From assembly GCA_903877945.1 (NCBI GenBank), contig CAIRFY010000224.1, positions 1 through 15,999 on the forward strand: a stretch of DNA of 15,999 nucleotides, in the 5' to 3' direction. This DNA comes from an uncultured Oscillochloris sp. (GTDB lineage: Bacteria > Chloroflexota > Chloroflexia > Chloroflexales > Chloroflexaceae). A program made the translations under genes and the position numbers. The notes under the pieces are model-generated. The model did no database searches. It was not told the DNA's origin and saw only the letters and a list, made by a program, of their open reading frames with translations. Below are positions 1 through 8,714 of this stretch, piece after piece (position 1 is the stretch's first letter; every line of letters begins with the position of its first letter).

Positions 1-13
1 GGGGTGAGGGTCG
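1..13. repeat. Right end of a REP-like palindromic repeat (cut by window edge)
   Basis: The first 13 bases, GGGGTGAGGGTCG, match the right end of the palindromic element at 8602-8654 and the three bases after it, and most of the right end of the copy ending at 2355. Only the tail is visible, so this is a match to a short G-rich string and could be chance. If real, the rest of the element lies before the window and sits just upstream of the groE promoter. Confidence 0.4.
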
Positions 14-56
14 GAGGGTGACTTTGCACACGCCCTGATCTGACTGATCATAGATC

Positions 57-85
57 TTGACAAAAGCCATCGCCTTGGGTACTAT
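57..85 (+). promoter_or_regulatory. Sigma-70-type promoter of the groES-groL operon
   Basis: A perfect -35 box TTGACA lies at 57-62 and a -10 box TACTAT at 80-85, separated by 17 bases. The predicted start site, near 92, falls at the left edge of the CIRCE operator. Bound repressor would therefore block initiation. The alternative -10 TATAGT at 83-88 gives a poor 20-base spacing. Confidence 0.85.
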
Positions 86-91
86 AGTGAA

Positions 92-124
92 CGGTTAGCA
101 CTCGCATACCGAGAGTGCTAACCG
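92..124. promoter_or_regulatory. CIRCE operator (HrcA binding site)
   Basis: The canonical CIRCE half-sites TTAGCACTC (95-103) and GAGTGCTAA (113-121) are both perfect and separated by exactly nine bases. The symmetry continues three more bases on each side (CGG at 92-94, CCG at 122-124), giving 12-bp arms. In other bacteria this element binds HrcA and represses groE or dnaK operons until heat shock. Its place just downstream of the -10 box and upstream of groES fits that role. hrcA itself is not in the window. Confidence 0.97.
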
Positions 125-170
125 CTCATCACGTTAGTAAGCAAACCTTGTAATGGAGGAATACGTAGCT

Positions 171-473
171 ATGGCAGATTTCCGTATTCGGCCGCTCGGC
201 GACCGTGTCGTACTCAAGCCGGCTGACCGCGAAGAGAAGACGAGGACGGGCATTTTCCTGCCCGACACCGCAACCAAGGAGCGCCCCATGGAGGGCACGA
301 TCCTGGCCGTCGGCGAGGGCCGCCGCGATGATAGCGGCAAGCTCATCCCAATGCAGGTATCGGTCGGCGACAAGGTGCTCTTCGCGAAGTACAGCGGCAC
401 CGAGTTCAAGGTCGAAGAGGTTGAGTACCTTATCCTGGCCGAGAAGGACATCCTGGGCATCATCCAGGGCTAG
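171..473 (+). CDS. groES: Co-chaperonin GroES (Cpn10)
   Basis: This encodes the heptameric lid of the GroEL folding chamber in the cytoplasm. The 100-residue product is the normal family length. It has the N-terminal pattern RPLGDRVVLKP (residues 7-17) and a mobile loop around residues 23-39 with the hydrophobic tripeptide IFL at 28-30 that docks on GroEL. An ATG at 153 is in frame, but it has no ribosome site and would overlap the GGAGGA at 155-160. That GGAGGA serves the ATG at 171, and MADFRIRPLG is the expected family start. groL follows 83 bases downstream in the same operon, under the CIRCE-controlled promoter. Confidence 0.97.
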   Translation: MADFRIRPLGDRVVLKPADREEKTRTGIFLPDTATKERPMEGTILAVGEGRRDDSGKLIPMQVSVGDKVLFAKYSGTEFKVEEVEYLILAEKDILGIIQG

Positions 474-556
474 TTGAACTCTGAGGATCTCCGTATTCTC
501 ACGGCTCGGCTCCCTGTTTCTTACTTTTTGCACTTACTGGAGGATAGAGAACACAT

Positions 557-2191
<1,635 letters not shown>

Positions 2192-2210
2192 GAGCGACCT
2201 GACCGTACAA

Positions 2211-2251
2211 CGAAGAGGCCAGACAGCGCAACGCGCTGTCTGGCCTCTTCG
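2211..2251 (+). terminator. Hairpin terminator candidate after groL
   Basis: Perfect 19-base arms (2211-2229 and 2233-2251) enclose a three-base loop. The stem begins 20 bases after the groL stop codon. It is followed by GTGT-rich sequence and not a clear T tract, so it is either a T-poor intrinsic terminator or a 3'-end stabilising structure. Its position between the groE operon and convergent argG fits termination. Confidence 0.75.
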
Positions 2252-2262
2252 TGTGTCGCTAT

Positions 2263-2355
2263 GACAAGGTTCGCACGTACTTGACAGTTTTTCGCCGATC
2301 AGCCCTCACCCCCCAGCCCCCTCTCTCTGAGCGGGAGAGGGGCAGGGGGTGAGGG
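2263..2355. repeat. REP-like palindromic element with GACAAGGTT module (copy C)
   Basis: The element starts with GACAAGGTTCGCA (2263-2275), then a short variable stretch, then TCGCCGA, then a large G/C-rich palindrome at 2303-2355 with outer arms CCCTCACCCCC and GGGGGTGAGGG. The same order and nearly the same bases recur at 8562-8654. It occupies the gap between convergent groL and argG. The palindrome could form a strong stem on either strand and help stop transcription from both sides. No coding function is seen. Confidence 0.88.
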
Positions 2356-2387
2356 GGAAAGGTCGGCTCATTCGAACAGTATTGGTA

Positions 2388-3728
2388 CTACCCCTGGGGA
2401 TCCTCCTGCGGCCCTGTGATCTGGGGGATCGCGCCACGATCCGAGAGCAAACCGCTGCTGAGGTAGACCGAGAGCTTCTGCCGTGTATCGGCGATGTCGT
2501 TATTGCGCATGGTGAGCTGCCCAATCCGATCCTGCGGTGAGAAAGACGACTCGCCCTTCTCCATGGTCAGCCGCTGCGGGTCGTAGGTTAGGTTCGGCGA
2601 CTCGGTGTTCAGGATGGTGTAGTCGTTTCCCCGGCGTAGCCCAATCGTCACGTCCCCGCTGACCACCCGTGCTACCCAGCGCTGCGACGACTCGCGCAGC
2701 ATGATCGCCTGCGGATCGAACCAGCGCCCCTCGTAGAGCAGGCGACCGAGCCGCCGTCCGCTCTCGCGGTACTGCTCAATTGTCCCCTCGTTGTGAATGC
2801 CGGTCACGAGCCGCTCATAGGCAATGTGGAGCAACGCCATGCCCGGAGCCTCGTAGATCCCGCGACTCTTGGCCTCGATAATCCGATTCTCGATCTGATC
2901 ACTCATGCCTAGCCCATGCCGACCGCCGATCCGGTTCGCCTCGGCGAGCAGCGCCACATGGTCGTCAAACGTCGCGCCGTTGATCGCCGCAGGCAGCCCC
3001 TCCACAAACGTAATCCGCACCTCCTCATAGGGAACAACCGTCTCCTCGCGCCAAAAGGGCACGCCCATAATCGGGTTGACGATATAGATCCCCTGATTGA
3101 GATGCTCAAGATCCTTGGCCTCGTGGGTTGCGCCGAGCATGTTTGAGTCGGTTGAGTATGCCTTCTCCGCCGACATACGGTAGTCAAAGCCATGCTGGGT
3201 CATGTAGGCCGACATCTCTGCGCGACCGCCGAGTTCATCAATGAACGCCTGGTCGAGCCAGGGCTTGTAGATCTGCAAGCTCGGGTTCACCAACAGGCCG
3301 TAGCGATAGAATCGCTCGATGTCATTTCCCTTGAAGGTGCTGCCGTCGCCCCAGACATTGACCGCATCGTCCTTCATCGCGGCCACCAGCATGGTGCCAG
3401 TCACCGCCCGACCCAGGGGCGTCGTGTTGAAGTAGGGCACTCCCGCCGTGGTGATATGGAACGCGCCACACTGGATCGCGGCCAGTCCCTCGGCCACCAG
3501 TTGCGAACGACAATCGATCAGGCGGGCGGCCTCCGCCCCATAGGCCAGCGCCCGTCGCGGAATATCCTCGTAATCCGGCTCATCGGGCTGCCCGAGGTTG
3601 GCCGTATAGGCGTAGGGAATAGAGCCCTTGGCACGCATCCAGTGGAGCGCCGCACTCGTGTCCAGTCCGCCCGAAAATGCAAGGCCGATCTTTGCGCCAA
3701 TCGGAAGCTGCTGAAGGATGCTTGCCAT
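2388..3728 (-). CDS. argG: Argininosuccinate synthase, long E. coli-type
   Basis: This enzyme joins citrulline and aspartate using ATP to make argininosuccinate, the penultimate step of arginine synthesis. The ATG at 3728 gives 446 residues beginning MASILQQLPIG, which aligns with the start of E. coli ArgG. A GTG five codons upstream (3743) is possible but has no ribosome site. The ATP-binding loop AFSGGLDTSAAL lies at residues 17-28. Long stretches such as YFNTTPLGRAVTGTMLVAAM, AYSTDSNMLGATHEAKDLE and IGGRHGLGMSDQIENRIIEA match the E. coli subgroup as I remember it. That subgroup is about 45 residues longer than the common ~400-residue bacterial form. No clear Shine-Dalgarno precedes the start. 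The gene follows pyrF by 105 bases but has a candidate promoter of its own. Confidence 0.96.
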   Translation of the reverse strand: MASILQQLPIGAKIGLAFSGGLDTSAALHWMRAKGSIPYAYTANLGQPDEPDYEDIPRRALAYGAEAARLIDCRSQLVAEGLAAIQCGAFHITTAGVPYFNTTPLGRAVTGTMLVAAMKDDAVNVWGDGSTFKGNDIERFYRYGLLVNPSLQIYKPWLDQAFIDELGGRAEMSAYMTQHGFDYRMSAEKAYSTDSNMLGATHEAKDLEHLNQGIYIVNPIMGVPFWREETVVPYEEVRITFVEGLPAAINGATFDDHVALLAEANRIGGRHGLGMSDQIENRIIEAKSRGIYEAPGMALLHIAYERLVTGIHNEGTIEQYRESGRRLGRLLYEGRWFDPQAIMLRESSQRWVARVVSGDVTIGLRRGNDYTILNTESPNLTYDPQRLTMEKGESSFSPQDRIGQLTMRNNDIADTRQKLSVYLSSGLLSDRGAIPQITGPQEDPQG

Positions 3729-3757
3729 ATTGATGTTGCCCACAATCTACAGATGAG

Positions 3758-3775
3758 GCGTGGCTCCCGCCACGC
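3758..3775 (-). other. Small hairpin in the argG leader
   Basis: Seven-base arms GCGTGGC (3758-3764) and GCCACGC (3769-3775) flank a four-base loop. The hairpin lies between the candidate argG -10 box and the start codon, so it would be in the mRNA leader. There is no T tract and no visible leader peptide. A regulatory role is only a possibility, and it may be a small genomic repeat. Confidence 0.45.
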
Positions 3776-3800
3776 ACAGATACCACCAGAACAGCCTGCC

Positions 3801-3806
3801 ATTATA
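3801..3806 (-). promoter_or_regulatory. Candidate -10 box of argG
   Basis: On the minus strand this is a perfect TATAAT, about 73 bases before the argG ATG and just after the pyrF stop. No convincing -35 hexamer lies 16-18 bases upstream, so the call rests on the -10 box and its position. It suggests argG can be transcribed separately from pyrF. Confidence 0.5.
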
Positions 3807-3833
3807 CACTGATAGTAGGTCGATCTTCCCTGT

Positions 3834-4583
3834 CTAAACCGTTTGCTGCACTTCAGCCGCAATGCGTACAGCGGCCTCGGCGGGGCCACCGACCTCGGCG
3901 GGAGGCGCGGTGAGTGGTCTGCCGATCACCAGGTAGTCGCTGCCAGCCCGCAGAGCCTCGGCGGGGGTCATGACACGGCGCTGGTCGCCGCTGCTGGCCC
4001 ATACCGGGCGCACGCCAGGAGTGACGATCAGCAACTCTCGGCCACAGGCGGCCCTGATCGCGGCAACTTCATGGGGCGAGGCCACCACCCCATCGAGGCC
4101 GCACGCCTGGGCCATGCGCGCCAGGTGAACAACGTGGTCGGCCAGGGTGACGCTTACCTCCAGATCTTCGCGCAGGGTAGCCTCGTCCATACTCGTCATA
4201 ACGGTGACGCCGAGGAGGAGGGGGCGCTGCTCACCAGCGGCGCGGGCGGACTCAGCGGCGGCCCGCAGCATGGCTGCGCCGCCGTGGCAGTGGAGTGTGA
4301 GCATGCGTACCGCTGGCCCAAGGGCGCAGGCGGATCGCACGGCCCCGGCCACGGTGTTCGGGATGTCGGACAGCTTCAGGTCGAGGAAGACGGCCCCACC
4401 GGCGGCTGCGACGGCATGTACTACCTGGGGTGCCCCGACTGCGGTGCAGAGTTCTAGTCCGACCTTGAACCCGCCGACGTGGCGGCGCAGTTGCGCCACG
4501 AGGCTGAGGGCACTCGTGATGTCGGGTACGTCAAGGGCGGCCAAGATGCGCTCGTGCGGGGCGAGGGTGTGGGTCTGTGTCAT
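3834..4583 (-). CDS. pyrF: Orotidine 5'-phosphate decarboxylase
   Basis: This enzyme decarboxylates OMP to UMP, the last step of de novo pyrimidine synthesis. The catalytic signature DLKLSDIPNT is at residues 68-77, with Asp68, Lys70 and Asp73 as the expected charged network. The C-terminal half has TPGVRP and the phosphate-binding YLVIGRP. The ATG at 4583 gives 249 residues, normal for the short (~240-residue) bacterial group. The reading frame stays open upstream to an ATG at 4658. That extension would be encoded by the inverted repeat at 4611-4652 and has no family counterpart, so I reject it. No good ribosome site precedes 4583. The vWA gene lies 84 bases upstream on the same strand. Confidence 0.94.
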   Translation of the reverse strand: MTQTHTLAPHERILAALDVPDITSALSLVAQLRRHVGGFKVGLELCTAVGAPQVVHAVAAAGGAVFLDLKLSDIPNTVAGAVRSACALGPAVRMLTLHCHGGAAMLRAAAESARAAGEQRPLLLGVTVMTSMDEATLREDLEVSVTLADHVVHLARMAQACGLDGVVASPHEVAAIRAACGRELLIVTPGVRPVWASSGDQRRVMTPAEALRAGSDYLVIGRPLTAPPAEVGGPAEAAVRIAAEVQQTV

Positions 4584-4610
4584 GGGTGTGGCACCATATC
4601 GTTGAGCTTT

Positions 4611-4652
4611 TATGATGAACGGGGAGGCGGGAAAGCCTCTCCGTTCATCATA
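4611..4652 (-). terminator. Long inverted repeat between the vWA gene and pyrF
   Basis: Arms of 18 bases (4611-4628 and 4635-4652) pair with one mismatch around a six-base GGGAAA loop. It starts 15 bases after the vWA stop and ends 27 bases before the pyrF start. On the minus strand it is followed by AAAAGCTC and not a T run, so classic intrinsic termination is doubtful. It may be a T-poor terminator, an RNA processing or stabilising stem, or a leader structure for pyrF. Confidence 0.55.
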
Positions 4653-4667
4653 ACCCAATCTACGATC

Positions 4668-5981
4668 CTAGCGTGCGCCGACAGCGGCGGCAAGCTCGCG
4701 CTCGACGATGCCGACGATCAAGTCGTCGAGCCGCTCGACGCTGTAGGGCTGTATGCCCGCATTCAGGGTCGTACTCTCACCGGGGGCACCGGCGCTCTCG
4801 CCGGACTGGTACGTGAGGAAGACGAACCCGGCCATCGTCTGCTGGGCGAGTTGGCGGAAAACATACTCGGCAGGGGCGTCGCTGTTACTCGCGGCAATCG
4901 GGTAGATCTTCACGCCGCGAACGACGGCCTCACGGATACCGTCGAGGTAGGTAAACGGCTGCTGGGTGTTGATGTGCGGCCCGGCGTCGGATACCAGAAA
5001 GACAAGGCGCACGGCGGGCTGATCGCTCCAGTTCGTGTGGAGTATTACGTCCGATAGCGCCTCGTCCACGGCCTCGGGGGTGTCGCCGCCGCCCTTGGCT
5101 TCGAGATGGTTCAGGGCGCTGCGGAACTGGCCCAGGTCGGTGGTAAAGTCGGTGCGGCTGGTTACATACTCGTCACCCTGATCGCGGTAAGCCACCAGGC
5201 CATAGCGGATCTGCGGGCGCGGGGTGAAGGCGTCGATGCGCTGGGCAATGCTGTCGATGGTTTGCTGGATGCGCGCAATCTCGTCCCCCATACTGCCGGT
5301 GGTATCGAGCATAAAAAGCAGATCGAGGCGTAGGACATTGTCAGGCTGCACGCCGCGTAGACCGATCTCGATCCGCCCGCCCGAACTGCGGTCAAAGGTG
5401 GTCTCGGCGCTGATGTCACCGTACTTGGCTACGGCGCGGAAGCGGGTGGCGGCAGCACTGACCCCGAGGGTACGGGGCAGGAAGATCGTCTGCCCACCGG
5501 CGTAGGTGCGGCTGCGGAAGACCACCTGGTCGTCGGCGTAGACGGTGACGTGGGCGTCGAAGACGGGGCGCTGGTTATCGTTGGTGACGCTGATCACGTA
5601 TCGCTCGCTCACGTCGGCAAGGCGCACACCACCGCTATGGTACGATTGGAGGTAATCGAGGTACTCAGCGAAGCGGTCGTTGTCGTTGATCTCGCCCGCC
5701 TTGATACTGGCCTCCTGACCGACGGGGCGTGCCGCCGAGGGGTTTGTACTCGCGGCGGTTGGGGCAGGCGCGGCGGGCGGCGGCACGCTGGGCGGCGGCG
5801 CGACAGGTGGCGCGCCGCCCGCCGCAGGATGGTAGCCACCACCGACGCTCGGCCCGTCGCTGAGGCCAGAGTTGATGGATGAGAAGACCGTTGAGACTTT
5901 GCCTCCCATGACGGAGAGGAATCCTATCGCGACGACAACGACGAGGCCGAGGGCAATCAGCGAACCGATGAACTGGCGCAT
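4668..5981 (-). CDS. Membrane-anchored von Willebrand factor A domain protein
   Basis: The 437-residue product begins with one hydrophobic segment (about residues 4-25). It works as a signal anchor or uncleaved signal peptide and places the rest outside the membrane. A Pro/Ala-rich linker follows (about 52-88). A beta-rich domain (about 118-210) resembles Ig-like or carboxypeptidase-regulatory folds. The vWA domain (about 218-400) has a complete metal-ion-dependent adhesion site: DTTGS at 226-230, Thr301 in GGDTPEA and Asp332 in SDAGPH. Such proteins usually bind a protein partner through a divalent metal; the partner is unknown. AAGGAG lies six bases before the ATG. The gene is divergent from lysA across a 175-base gap that shows no clear promoter. 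No metabolic link to pyrF is apparent. Confidence 0.85.
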   Translation of the reverse strand: MRQFIGSLIALGLVVVVAIGFLSVMGGKVSTVFSSINSGLSDGPSVGGGYHPAAGGAPPVAPPPSVPPPAAPAPTAASTNPSAARPVGQEASIKAGEINDNDRFAEYLDYLQSYHSGGVRLADVSERYVISVTNDNQRPVFDAHVTVYADDQVVFRSRTYAGGQTIFLPRTLGVSAAATRFRAVAKYGDISAETTFDRSSGGRIEIGLRGVQPDNVLRLDLLFMLDTTGSMGDEIARIQQTIDSIAQRIDAFTPRPQIRYGLVAYRDQGDEYVTSRTDFTTDLGQFRSALNHLEAKGGGDTPEAVDEALSDVILHTNWSDQPAVRLVFLVSDAGPHINTQQPFTYLDGIREAVVRGVKIYPIAASNSDAPAEYVFRQLAQQTMAGFVFLTYQSGESAGAPGESTTLNAGIQPYSVERLDDLIVGIVERELAAAVGAR

Positions 5982-6156
5982 AGAAGACTCCTTTGCTGTG
6001 GCGACCAGATCTTATAGGGCCAGGGTGATTCGCCACCAGGACGATTGTAGCCGGGGGGTATCAGATGGGTATCGTGTGGCGGTGGCGGGGGCGAGGACTA
6101 GTGTGACATTGCAGATGGTACAAGGCCGCTGACAGCATTATTTTTGCTCTACACTT

Positions 6157-7479
6157 ATGACTCACCTCCTTCTTTCTTCCCACATCTGGCCGGACACGGC
6201 CACGATCATCAGCGGGCGGCTGTATGTTGGTGGCTGCGATGTGACCGAACTGGCGGCGGATCATGCCACGCCGCTGTATCTACTTGATGAGGCGACCCTG
6301 CGCGGGGCGATGCGCGCCTACCGCGTGGCCCTGGCCCGCTATTACCCCGGCCCGTCGCGGGTTCACTACGCCGGCAAGGCTCTGCTGAATACGGCTGTTG
6401 CCCAGATCGTGGCCGAGGAAGGGTTGGGGCTAGATGTGGTCTCGGGGGCCGAGTTGCTGGTCGCCCGCCGCGCCGGTATGTCGATGGGCCAGGTGCATCT
6501 GCACGGCAACGCCAAGGGCGAGGCCGAGCTGCGCCGAGCAGTCGAGTGGGGCGTCGGTGCGATTGTGGTGGATAGCCTGGACGAACTGGATCGGCTGGCG
6601 TCCCTCACCCACGGCATGGAGCGACCGCAGGGCGTGCTGTTACGGGTGGCCCCGAATATCGACGCCCACACTCACGCGCATATCGCCACCGGCGGGGCGA
6701 CCTCCAAGTTCGGCCTGCCCCTAGAATCCGTCGGCGCGGCGGCGGCGCGGGTTTTCAACGCCGAAGGGCTGCGGTTACTCGGCCTGCACGCCCACATTGG
6801 CTCGCAGATCTTTGAGGTTGACCAGATCCGCGCCACCGTGGGGGTGCTGACCCGCGAGATGGCCCGCCTGCGCGATACGTTCGGGGTAGAACTGGAGGAA
6901 CTCAGCCCCGGCGGTGGTCTGGGTGTGCCCTACACCGCCGATATGCCGCCCACCAACATTGACGCCTATGCCGCAACCCTGAGCGATGCGGTTCGCGTTG
7001 CCTGCGTCGCCTATGGCCTGCGCCCGCCCTTGCTCACGGTCGAGCCGGGTCGCTCTATCGTCGCCCGCGCCGGGGTGGCGATCTACCGCGTGGTGGCCCG
7101 CAAGCTCGGCCCCGACGGCGCACTACTTTACCTGCATGTGGACGGCGGCATGGCCGACAACATCCGCCCAGCCCTCTACGGGGCGCGCTACACCGCCCTG
7201 CTGGCCAACCGCGCCGACGCCGCCCCCGGCCCGCCGGTGGACGTAGCCGGGCGCTACTGCGAATCTGGCGATGTGCTGCTGCACGCCGCGCCCCTGCCGT
7301 CCGCAGTCCCCGGTGACATGATCGCAGTAGCGGTGGCGGGTGCCTACACCCTGAGCATGGCCAGCACCTACAACCTCGTACCCCGCCCGGCGCTGCTGCT
7401 AGCGGGCGGCGGCGCGGCCCGGCTCATCCAGCGCCGCGAGACGGAGGAGGATCTGCTGGCGCGGGATAGTGCGCTATGA
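6157..7479 (+). CDS. lysA: Diaminopimelate decarboxylase
   Basis: This PLP enzyme converts meso-diaminopimelate to lysine, the last step of the pathway. The 440-residue protein has the fold type III alanine-racemase-like barrel signatures: HYAGKALLNTA with the PLP lysine at 74, HAHIGSQI at 211-218, PGGGLGVPY at 251-259 for phosphate binding, EPGRSIVARAG from 296, and GRYCESGD at 366-372 with the catalytic Cys/Glu pair from the other subunit. No Shine-Dalgarno precedes the ATG at 6157. An AT-rich TATTTT at 6139-6144 could be a -10 box giving a nearly leaderless message, but no good -35 accompanies it. The last two bases of the TGA stop are the first two of the repeat that begins at 7478. Confidence 0.96.
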   Translation: MTHLLLSSHIWPDTATIISGRLYVGGCDVTELAADHATPLYLLDEATLRGAMRAYRVALARYYPGPSRVHYAGKALLNTAVAQIVAEEGLGLDVVSGAELLVARRAGMSMGQVHLHGNAKGEAELRRAVEWGVGAIVVDSLDELDRLASLTHGMERPQGVLLRVAPNIDAHTHAHIATGGATSKFGLPLESVGAAAARVFNAEGLRLLGLHAHIGSQIFEVDQIRATVGVLTREMARLRDTFGVELEELSPGGGLGVPYTADMPPTNIDAYAATLSDAVRVACVAYGLRPPLLTVEPGRSIVARAGVAIYRVVARKLGPDGALLYLHVDGGMADNIRPALYGARYTALLANRADAAPGPPVDVAGRYCESGDVLLHAAPLPSAVPGDMIAVAVAGAYTLSMASTYNLVPRPALLLAGGGAARLIQRRETEEDLLARDSAL

Positions 7480-7609
7480 CAAGGTTCAATCCAGCTTTAC
7501 AGTGTGCGCTATGTGTAGCGCGAGCTTCCAGCCTGCCGATACACTCCAGGCGGGCTGGAAGCCCACACTACGAACTATCACGCTGAAACCTGGCACCTGA
7601 AACCTTGTC
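7478..7609. mobile_element. MITE-like repeat with GACAAGGTT terminal inverted repeats (copy A)
   Basis: The 132-base element begins GACAAGGTT (7478-7486) and ends with the exact complement AACCTTGTC (7601-7609). Inside are GCTTTACAGTGTGCGCT near the left end, a hairpin built on CTTCCAGCC and GGCTGGAAG, then CACTACGAACT and GAAACCTGGCACCTGAAACC near the right end. The same terminal blocks occur in copy B at 12242-12358 with a different central hairpin. It has no transposase, so mobility would need an enzyme elsewhere. It overlaps the 3' ends of lysA and of the convergent pseudouridine synthase gene. Confidence 0.85.
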
Positions 7610-8536
7610 TATGGATAGAGAAAGGGCACTGATCTCCGCAAATAGCGCCGGGTACGGGCTGACCAGATCCAGTGTCGTCCCGGTGACGGGATGGCGCAAC
7701 CGCAGCTCGGCAGCGTGCAGCAGATGGCCAGGCAACTCGCGTCCCGCGTAGGCCGTCGGCCCGCCGTAGCGGGCGTCGCCAAGCAGCGGGTGGCCGAGGT
7801 GGGCCATGTGCAGGCGGATCTGGTGGGTGCGCCCAGTGTGTGGCACGCAGCGCACGAGGGCTGCGCCATCCAGCCACCGCTCGACCGCGTAGCCCGTATG
7901 CGCCTCCTTCACCCGCCCGCCGCCAGATGGCAGCTCACGACCAACCTCCTCGTGCGGATAGACTCGCCAGCGCCCGCCGGCCGCTCGGCCGTGTCCGCTG
8001 CGAACCTCGCCCGTGTCCAGCGGCGACCCGACGACCAGACAGCGGTAGGTCTTGGACACCTGCCCGCTGGCGAAGGCCGCCGTAAGTGGCCCGTTGGCCA
8101 GCGGCGACGTGCTGAACAGCAAGATCCCGGTCGTATCGCGGTCAAGCTGGTGGGCCAAGTGCAGCGGTGGAGCCACACCGTCGCGAGCCTCCAGGTAGCG
8201 CCCCAGCGCCGCCAGCGCGTTGCCCACCACATCCCAGGGCGTCGCCCCCACATACCAGCCCATACCCTTGTGCAGCGCAATCAGCCAGGCATCCTCGTAA
8301 GCAATGTCGCCCGCGCCAAGCTCCAGCTCAGCGTACACGCCGCCCGGCGGCAGGCGCAGAGTCAGGGTTGCCCCCGCCACGCCTCGCACATCAGGGTCAA
8401 TGACCCGCCTGCCCGCCAGCCAAACCCCGCCACGAGCTACAGCTTGCGTACCAATATATGGAGACAAAGACTCCGCGAGATCGCCTATGGACACCTGAGC
8501 ATCACTGGCGGCAAGGATGTGCTGAATCGCCTGCAT
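7568..8536 (-). CDS. RluA-family pseudouridine synthase
   Basis: This predicted enzyme isomerises a uridine in ribosomal or other RNA to pseudouridine. From the ATG at 8536 it is 322 residues. An S4-like RNA-binding region is at about 14-62. The catalytic motif HQLDRDTTG (129-137) carries the probable nucleophile Asp132, and TGRTHQIRLHM (234-244) with GDARYGG (253-259) is the family's second signature. The frame is open to 8731, but the extra 65 residues are translated repeat DNA and are excluded. Residues 310-322 are encoded by the right end of the MITE-like repeat. The ribosome site is weak. The RluA/RluD/RluC subtype cannot be told, so no symbol is given. Confidence 0.9.
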   Translation of the reverse strand: MQAIQHILAASDAQVSIGDLAESLSPYIGTQAVARGGVWLAGRRVIDPDVRGVAGATLTLRLPPGGVYAELELGAGDIAYEDAWLIALHKGMGWYVGATPWDVVGNALAALGRYLEARDGVAPPLHLAHQLDRDTTGILLFSTSPLANGPLTAAFASGQVSKTYRCLVVGSPLDTGEVRSGHGRAAGGRWRVYPHEEVGRELPSGGGRVKEAHTGYAVERWLDGAALVRCVPHTGRTHQIRLHMAHLGHPLLGDARYGGPTAYAGRELPGHLLHAAELRLRHPVTGTTLDLVSPYPALFAEISALSLSIDKVSGARFQRDSS

Positions 8537-8561
8537 CTCGCATTTTGCCTTTTGACAGATA

Positions 8562-8654
8562 GACAAGGTTCGCAGATATTTTACGGTTTGTCGCCGAGCG
8601 GCCCTCACCCCCCAGCCCCCTCTCCCTGAACGGGAGAGGGGTCGGGGGTGAGGG
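8562..8654. repeat. REP-like palindromic element with GACAAGGTT module (copy D)
   Basis: The element begins GACAAGGTTCGCA (8562-8574) and carries the palindrome at 8602-8654 (arms CCCTCACCCCC and GGGGGTGAGGG), in the same order as copy C. The two copies differ at scattered positions across the 93 bases. It fills the gap between the nicotinate phosphoribosyltransferase stop and the start of the pseudouridine synthase gene. Translation through it gives a spurious N-terminal extension of the latter. Confidence 0.88.
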
Positions 8655-8676
8655 TCGTTCGGCAGCAAACTTTGCG

Positions 8677-8713
8677 CCTTTTGCATTTTGCATTTTGCAT
8701 TTTGCATTTTGCC
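8677..8713. repeat. Heptamer tandem repeat (CATTTTG)
   Basis: Four perfect copies of CATTTTG run from 8684 to 8711, with a degenerate CCTTTTG before them. The last base is one position before the stop codon of the nicotinate phosphoribosyltransferase gene. A lone related stretch, GCATTTTGCCTTTTG, lies at 8540-8554. The same heptamer forms the inverted repeat between infB and rbfA. Confidence 0.85.
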
Positions 8714-8714
8714 T

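Noticed and set aside
3192..3812. 206-codon + strand frame opposite argG
   Set aside because: argG is certain on the other strand, and this frame shows no motif or ribosome site.
6110..6145. Possible promoter for lysA (TATTTT at 6139-6144)
   Set aside because: There is no acceptable -35 hexamer at 16-18 bases, so it is mentioned only as a weak possibility under lysA.
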